Source of the DNA: Dryocola clanedunensis
GTDB lineage: Bacteria > Pseudomonadota > Gammaproteobacteria > Enterobacterales > Enterobacteriaceae
Direction: 5' to 3' (one strand)
Assembly: GCF_025215155.1 (NCBI RefSeq)
Contig: NZ_JALHAM010000121.1
DNA length: 64,000 nucleotides
A model generated the notes under the pieces. It was given only the letters and a program-made list of their open reading frames with translations, was not told where the DNA came from and searched no databases. Shown here piece after piece: positions 60,507-64,000 of this stretch. The first letter of the stretch is position 1. Each line of letters starts with the position of its first letter. The position numbers were made by a program, and so were the translations under genes.

Positions 60507-61865
60507 ATGCAATTTATAGGCTTTGATTATGGTACGGCAAACTGTTCCGTTGCGGTGATGCGCGATGGTGCGCCTCAGCTTCTGGAAATGGAAAATGGGT
60601 CTTCCCTGCTTCCTTCTATGCTGTGTGCGCCAACGCGTGAAGCGGTGAGCGAATGGCTCTATCGCCACCATCAGGTGCCGGCAACCGGCGACGAAACCCA
60701 GGCGCTGCTTCGCCGTGCGGTCTCATTTAACCGCGAAGAAGATATCGACGTGCTGCCCGGCAGCGTGCAGTTCGGGTTAAGTTCGTTGCGCCAGTATATG
60801 GAAGATCCGGAAGAGGTTTACTTTGTTAAATCGCCGAAGTCCTTTCTCGGTGCCAGCGGACTGAAGCCACAGCAGGTTGCGCTGTTCGAAGATCTGGTCT
60901 GCGCCATGATGCTGCATATCCGCAATAAGGCGCAAACCCAGGTCGCCGAGCCGATTAACCAGGCGGTGATTGGCCGTCCGATCAACTTCCAGGGCTTAGG
61001 TGGCGAAGAGGCCAACACGCAGGCGCAGGGTATTCTTGAACGTGCTGCTCACCGCGCCGGGTTTGAAGATGTGGTATTTCAGTTTGAACCCGTCGCCGCA
61101 GGGCTGGATTTTGAAGCAACGCTGACGGAAGAAAAGCAGGTGCTGGTCGTGGATATCGGCGGCGGGACAACTGACTGCTCCGTTCTGCTGATGGGGCCGC
61201 AGTGGCACGCCAGACGCGACCGCGAGCATAGCCTGCTGGGCCACAGCGGCTGCCGCGTCGGGGGTAACGACCTTGACATCATGCTGGCGTTTAAACAGCT
61301 TTCTCCGCTCTTAGGTATGGGTGGGCAAACTGAAAAAGGCATCGCCCTGCCCGTACTGCCGTGGTGGAATGCGGTGGCCATCAACGACGTGCCTGCGCAA
61401 AACGAATTCTACAGCAGCGCCAACGGCAGAATGCTGAATGAACTGGTGCGCGATGCTCGCGAGTCTGAAAAAGTCGCTTATCTGCAAAAGGTCTGGCGTC
61501 AGCGCCTGAGCTATCGTCTGGTGCGGGCAGCGGAAGAGAGCAAAATCGCGCTTTCCGATAGCCAGCAGGTGGCCACGCTGCTGCCGTTCATTGCCCAGGA
61601 GCTGGGCTGTGAAATCACCCAGCCGGAGCTGGAAAGTGCTATCAGCCAGCCGTTGCAGCGCATACTTGAGCAGGTAAGCCTTGCGCTGGAGAGCAGCGAC
61701 GTGAAGCCGGATGTGATTTACCTCACCGGCGGCAGCGCCCGCTCACCGATGATCAAACAGGCACTGGCTCAACAGCTGCCGGGCATTGAGATTGCAGGCG
61801 GCGATGACTTCGGCTCAGTTACCGCGGGCCTTGCCCGTTGGGCCGACGTAGTGTTTCGCCGCTAA
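60507..61865 (+). CDS. yegD: Hsp70-like protein YegD
   Basis: YegD is an actin-like ATPase-fold protein related to DnaK but without a normal substrate-binding domain; its role is unknown. The 452-residue protein has the phosphate loops FDYGTANCSVAVMRDG near residue 4 and VVDIGGGTTDCSVLLMG near 210, and the adenosine motif YLTGGSARSPMIKQALAQ near 405. I choose the ATG at 60507 because GGGGA lies six bases upstream; ATG at 60501 is an alternative. It is divergent from alkA. Confidence 0.93.
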   Translation: MQFIGFDYGTANCSVAVMRDGAPQLLEMENGSSLLPSMLCAPTREAVSEWLYRHHQVPATGDETQALLRRAVSFNREEDIDVLPGSVQFGLSSLRQYMEDPEEVYFVKSPKSFLGASGLKPQQVALFEDLVCAMMLHIRNKAQTQVAEPINQAVIGRPINFQGLGGEEANTQAQGILERAAHRAGFEDVVFQFEPVAAGLDFEATLTEEKQVLVVDIGGGTTDCSVLLMGPQWHARRDREHSLLGHSGCRVGGNDLDIMLAFKQLSPLLGMGGQTEKGIALPVLPWWNAVAINDVPAQNEFYSSANGRMLNELVRDARESEKVAYLQKVWRQRLSYRLVRAAEESKIALSDSQQVATLLPFIAQELGCEITQPELESAISQPLQRILEQVSLALESSDVKPDVIYLTGGSARSPMIKQALAQQLPGIEIAGGDDFGSVTAGLARWADVVFRR

Positions 61866-61902
61866 CCTCTGAATCGAGCCAGCCGTCACGCCGTGAAGAG
61901 AT

Positions 61903-62217
61903 TCACGGCTTTTCCAGCTGGATGTGCTTTACGCCGTCAGGGAAATCGATTTGCAGGGAGAGCGTGCCGCCCAGCGCTTCAATGTAGCGTTTGAGCGTAC
62001 CGAGCTTTATCTCGTTCCCCCGCTGTTCAATGGCGGTAACCGCAGGCTGGCTGATGCCCATCGCCTCCGCCAGCTGCTTCTGCGACCAGCCCATTTCTTC
62101 GCGGATCATGTGCAGGCAGGTTTCAAGGATAAGGGCCTGGGTGCCTTCTTTGATTCGCTTTTGACTTTCTGGGGAGCGTCGAGCGATAAGCTCTTCGAGC
62201 GTTGTATAGCCTTTCAT
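61903..62217 (-). CDS. higA: HigA-type antitoxin, XRE family
   Basis: The 104-residue protein has a helix-turn-helix domain at about residues 40-75 (WSQKQLAEAMGISQPAVTAI). It should neutralise the toxin encoded one base upstream and repress the pair. The sequence AIEQRGNEIKLGTLKRYIEA is typical of XRE antitoxins with RelE/HigB partners. Order toxin-antitoxin is the higBA order. The symbol is by family, not by known orthology. Confidence 0.85.
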   Translation of the reverse strand: MKGYTTLEELIARRSPESQKRIKEGTQALILETCLHMIREEMGWSQKQLAEAMGISQPAVTAIEQRGNEIKLGTLKRYIEALGGTLSLQIDFPDGVKHIQLEKP

Positions 62218-62218
62218 G

Positions 62219-62566
62219 TCATTTCTCCTTTAACTTCAACCAGGCCGTAAATTCTTTGTCAGCGACTGTGATCATCGTTTCGTAGAATCGCTTATTTTTC
62301 GATTTATCTCCCGCACAAAGCAAAATGGCGCTGCGCCGATAGTCGAAAATATAAAAAGCCCTGACTGGCCTTCCATGATGCTGAACCCGCAGCTCTTTCA
62401 TGTTCGAAAAGCGCGATCCTTTCACCGTATCTGCATAGGGACGGGACAGAGCGGGTCCCCAAAATCTGAGTTGCCCCATTGCCTTAAGTATCTCTTCCTG
62501 AAGATCGTTGTGCTGTTCTTCTATCCACGTTTCAAACCTTGCGGTCGTCAATACCGTCCATGTCAT
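62219..62566 (-). CDS. higB: RelE/HigB-type toxin (phage Gp49-like family)
   Basis: The protein has about 115 residues. It resembles Gp49-like mRNA interferases that cut ribosome-bound mRNA: MKELRVQHHGRPVRAFYIFD with the central Arg residues, then LLCAGDKSKNKRFYETMITV near the C-terminus. I choose the ATG at 62566 because ACGGAG lies a few bases upstream; a GTG two codons earlier (62572) is inside that ribosome site. A perfect palindrome lies 13 bases upstream. With higA it forms an apparently intact toxin-antitoxin pair between yegD and mdtA. Confidence 0.85.
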   Translation of the reverse strand: MTWTVLTTARFETWIEEQHNDLQEEILKAMGQLRFWGPALSRPYADTVKGSRFSNMKELRVQHHGRPVRAFYIFDYRRSAILLCAGDKSKNKRFYETMITVADKEFTAWLKLKEK

Positions 62567-62578
62567 AGCCACTCCGTC

Positions 62579-62594
62579 ATAAACTATAGTTTAT
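62579..62594. promoter_or_regulatory. Palindromic operator-like site of the toxin-antitoxin pair
   Basis: ATAAACTATAGTTTAT is a perfect 16-base palindrome just before the toxin gene. A half-site (AAACTGTGG on the - strand, near 62607-62615) lies further upstream. This fits autoregulation by the HTH antitoxin, and TATAGT-like bases may be the -10 element. Confidence 0.65.
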
Positions 62595-62710
62595 ATTTTT
62601 TAGTGAAACCACAGTTTATTGCCGGAATTTTGACCTGGATATCGTTTCCTTTCCCCCTTGCGAGACGCCTCGAAGAAAACCGTTTAATCAGAGTTATCCA
62701 TACAGTATTC

Positions 62711-62734
62711 CTTTTTTCCTCCATTTTTCAGGGC
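62711..62734 (+). promoter_or_regulatory. Possible BaeR-box-like sequence upstream of mdtA
   Basis: The run of T residues followed by CCTCCATTTTTCAGGGC partly resembles the BaeR box (TTTTTCTCCATDATTGGC), with one inserted base and a poor right half. E. coli mdtABC is under BaeSR control, which is the main reason to note it. Confidence 0.3.
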
Positions 62735-62795
62735 TGCCGGGTCACTACACTAGTATCATTGGCTATATCGTTTCAGGAAGAGAAGACGTTTAACT

Positions 62796-64000
62796 ATGAA
62801 AGGTACGCACACCACCCGTTGGTTCTGGATTGCAGGGGCGATTATTGTTGTCATCGCAGCCGTTTATTTCTGGCGCAGCGGCTCAGTCAGTGAGCCCGGC
62901 GCTCAGCAAGCAGCCCAAAAACAAGGCGGTGGACGCCGCGGTATGCGTGGCGGTGCTTTAGCTCCGGTTCAGGCTGCTACGGCAACCAGCGAAGCCGTGC
63001 CGCGTTACCTCACAGGCCTCGGTACCATTACAGCGGCGAATACCGTTACCGTGCGCAGCCGGGTAGACGGCCAGCTGCTGGCAATTCACTTCCAGGAAGG
63101 CCAGCAGGTTAAAGCAGGTGATTTACTGGCGGAAATTGATCCAAGCCAGTTCAAAGTCGCGCTGGCTCAGGCCCAGGGGCAGCTGGCTAAAGATCAGGCC
63201 ACCCTTTCGAATGCGCGTCGCGATCTGTCTCGCTATCAGCAGCTGGTGAAAACGAACCTTGTCTCCCGTCAGGAAATGGACGCACAGCAAGCCTTAGTCA
63301 ATGAATCCGTCGGCACCGTAAAAGCAGATGAGGCCTCCGTCGCCAGCGCCCAGCTGCAGCTGGACTGGAGCCGCATTACCGCCCCGATAGACGGACGTGT
63401 TGGCCTGAAACAGGTGGACGTGGGGAATCAGATCTCCAGCGGCGATACCACCGGCATTGTGGTTCTGACCCAGACGCACCCTATCGACCTCATCTTTACG
63501 CTGCCGGAAAGTAATATCGCCACCGTCGTACAGGCCCAGAAAGCAGGAAAAACTCTGAGCGTTGAGGCCTGGGACCGCACCAATAAAACGAAGCTCAGCA
63601 GCGGCACACTGTTAAGCCTTGATAACCAGATCGATGCCACTACCGGCACCATCAAGCTCAAAGCCCGCTTCACTAATGAAGATGACGCGCTGTTCCCTAA
63701 CCAGTTCGTCAACGCTCGTATGCTGGTGGATACCCAGCAAGATGCCGTTGTTATCCCGGCCGCAGCGCTACAGATGGGCAACGAAGGCAACTTCGTCTGG
63801 GTGCTGAACAGTGAAAACAAAGTCAGCAAGCACCTTGTCACTACAGGGATTCAGGACAGCCAGAAAGTGGTTATCAGCGCGGGCCTGTCAGCCGGTGACA
63901 AAGTCGTGACGGACGGCATCGACCGCCTGACGGAAGGCGCAAAAGTTGAAGTGGTAGAGGCCCAGTCAGCAACGGCCAGCGCAGCGGATGAGAAAGCTGC
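62796..64000 (+). CDS. mdtA: Multidrug efflux adaptor MdtA (3' end beyond window)
   Basis: MdtA is the membrane-fusion subunit of the MdtABC RND pump. The first 401 residues are present; E. coli MdtA has 415, so only a short end is missing. There is an N-terminal membrane anchor (WIAGAIIVVIAAVYFW). The family motif VRSRVDGQLLAIHFQEGQQV begins the lipoyl domain, a coiled-coil hairpin follows, then RITAPIDGRVGLKQVDVGNQ and a beta-barrel. A Gly/Arg-rich spacer after the anchor (GGGRRGMRGG) is also seen in E. coli. GGAAGAGAAG lies upstream of the ATG. Confidence 0.96.
   Translation, partial: MKGTHTTRWFWIAGAIIVVIAAVYFWRSGSVSEPGAQQAAQKQGGGRRGMRGGALAPVQAATATSEAVPRYLTGLGTITAANTVTVRSRVDGQLLAIHFQEGQQVKAGDLLAEIDPSQFKVALAQAQGQLAKDQATLSNARRDLSRYQQLVKTNLVSRQEMDAQQALVNESVGTVKADEASVASAQLQLDWSRITAPIDGRVGLKQVDVGNQISSGDTTGIVVLTQTHPIDLIFTLPESNIATVVQAQKAGKTLSVEAWDRTNKTKLSSGTLLSLDNQIDATTGTIKLKARFTNEDDALFPNQFVNARMLVDTQQDAVVIPAAALQMGNEGNFVWVLNSENKVSKHLVTTGIQDSQKVVISAGLSAGDKVVTDGIDRLTEGAKVEVVEAQSATASAADEKA

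Noticed and set aside
1..64000. Search for insertion sequences, tRNA-linked integration sites, CRISPR repeats
   Set aside because: I saw no transposase or integrase frame, no tRNA cloverleaf and no regularly spaced repeats.

Overview
The window is a chromosomal stretch from a gamma-proteobacterium of the family Enterobacteriaceae. Gene content and protein sequences resemble E. coli closely, but with differences that suggest Enterobacter or a near relative (Lelliottia, Leclercia); I cannot fix the genus by reading alone. The order his - wzz - gnd - O-antigen genes - galF - colanic acid genes - yegH - asmA - dcd - udk - yegE - alkA - yegD - mdtA is the enterobacterial backbone. I see no rRNA, tRNA, insertion sequence, prophage or CRISPR array.

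Region by region. (1) 1-3182: the end of the histidine operon on + (hisB 3' part, hisH, hisA, hisF, hisIE), closed by a bidirectional hairpin. (2) 3200-7932, - strand: wzzB, an rmlA/rmlB pair, and gnd with its own terminator. The usual ugd gene is absent here. (3) 8184-19445, - strand: a mostly AT-rich O-antigen cluster of the Wzx/Wzy type (gct, two family-2/4 glycosyltransferases, galE, a third glycosyltransferase, manC, manB, wzx, a glycerophosphotransferase, wzy). It is preceded by a JUMPstart/ops leader at 19471-19510. The gct plus glycerophosphotransferase pair predicts an O antigen carrying glycerol phosphate. (4) 19745-20641: galF. (5) 20819-43712, - strand: the complete colanic acid operon from wza to wcaM, with its own JUMPstart leader at 43901-43936 and REP-type repeats at four internal junctions. 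(6) 44480-46060: yegH on +. (7) 46080-52300, - strand: a compact type I secretion locus (small Ig-like secreted protein with a Pro/Gln/Glu linker, ABC exporter, HlyD-type adaptor, TolC-type outer-membrane protein) sitting between yegH and asmA, which are neighbours in E. coli K-12. (8) 52625-64000: asmA, dcd, udk, yegE, alkA, yegD, a higBA-type toxin-antitoxin pair, and the start of mdtA.

The genes act together mainly at the cell surface. Two polysaccharide systems (O antigen and colanic acid) share GDP-mannose synthesis. Their manC-manB gene pairs are almost identical over 2,530 bp (11800-14329 and 27854-30383) but differ sharply outside that tract, which points to recent gene conversion and leaves a chimeric manC in the O-antigen cluster. 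The most novel-looking unit is the type I secretion locus, whose 427-residue substrate looks like a giant adhesin cut down to two Ig-like modules plus a C-terminal secretion region.
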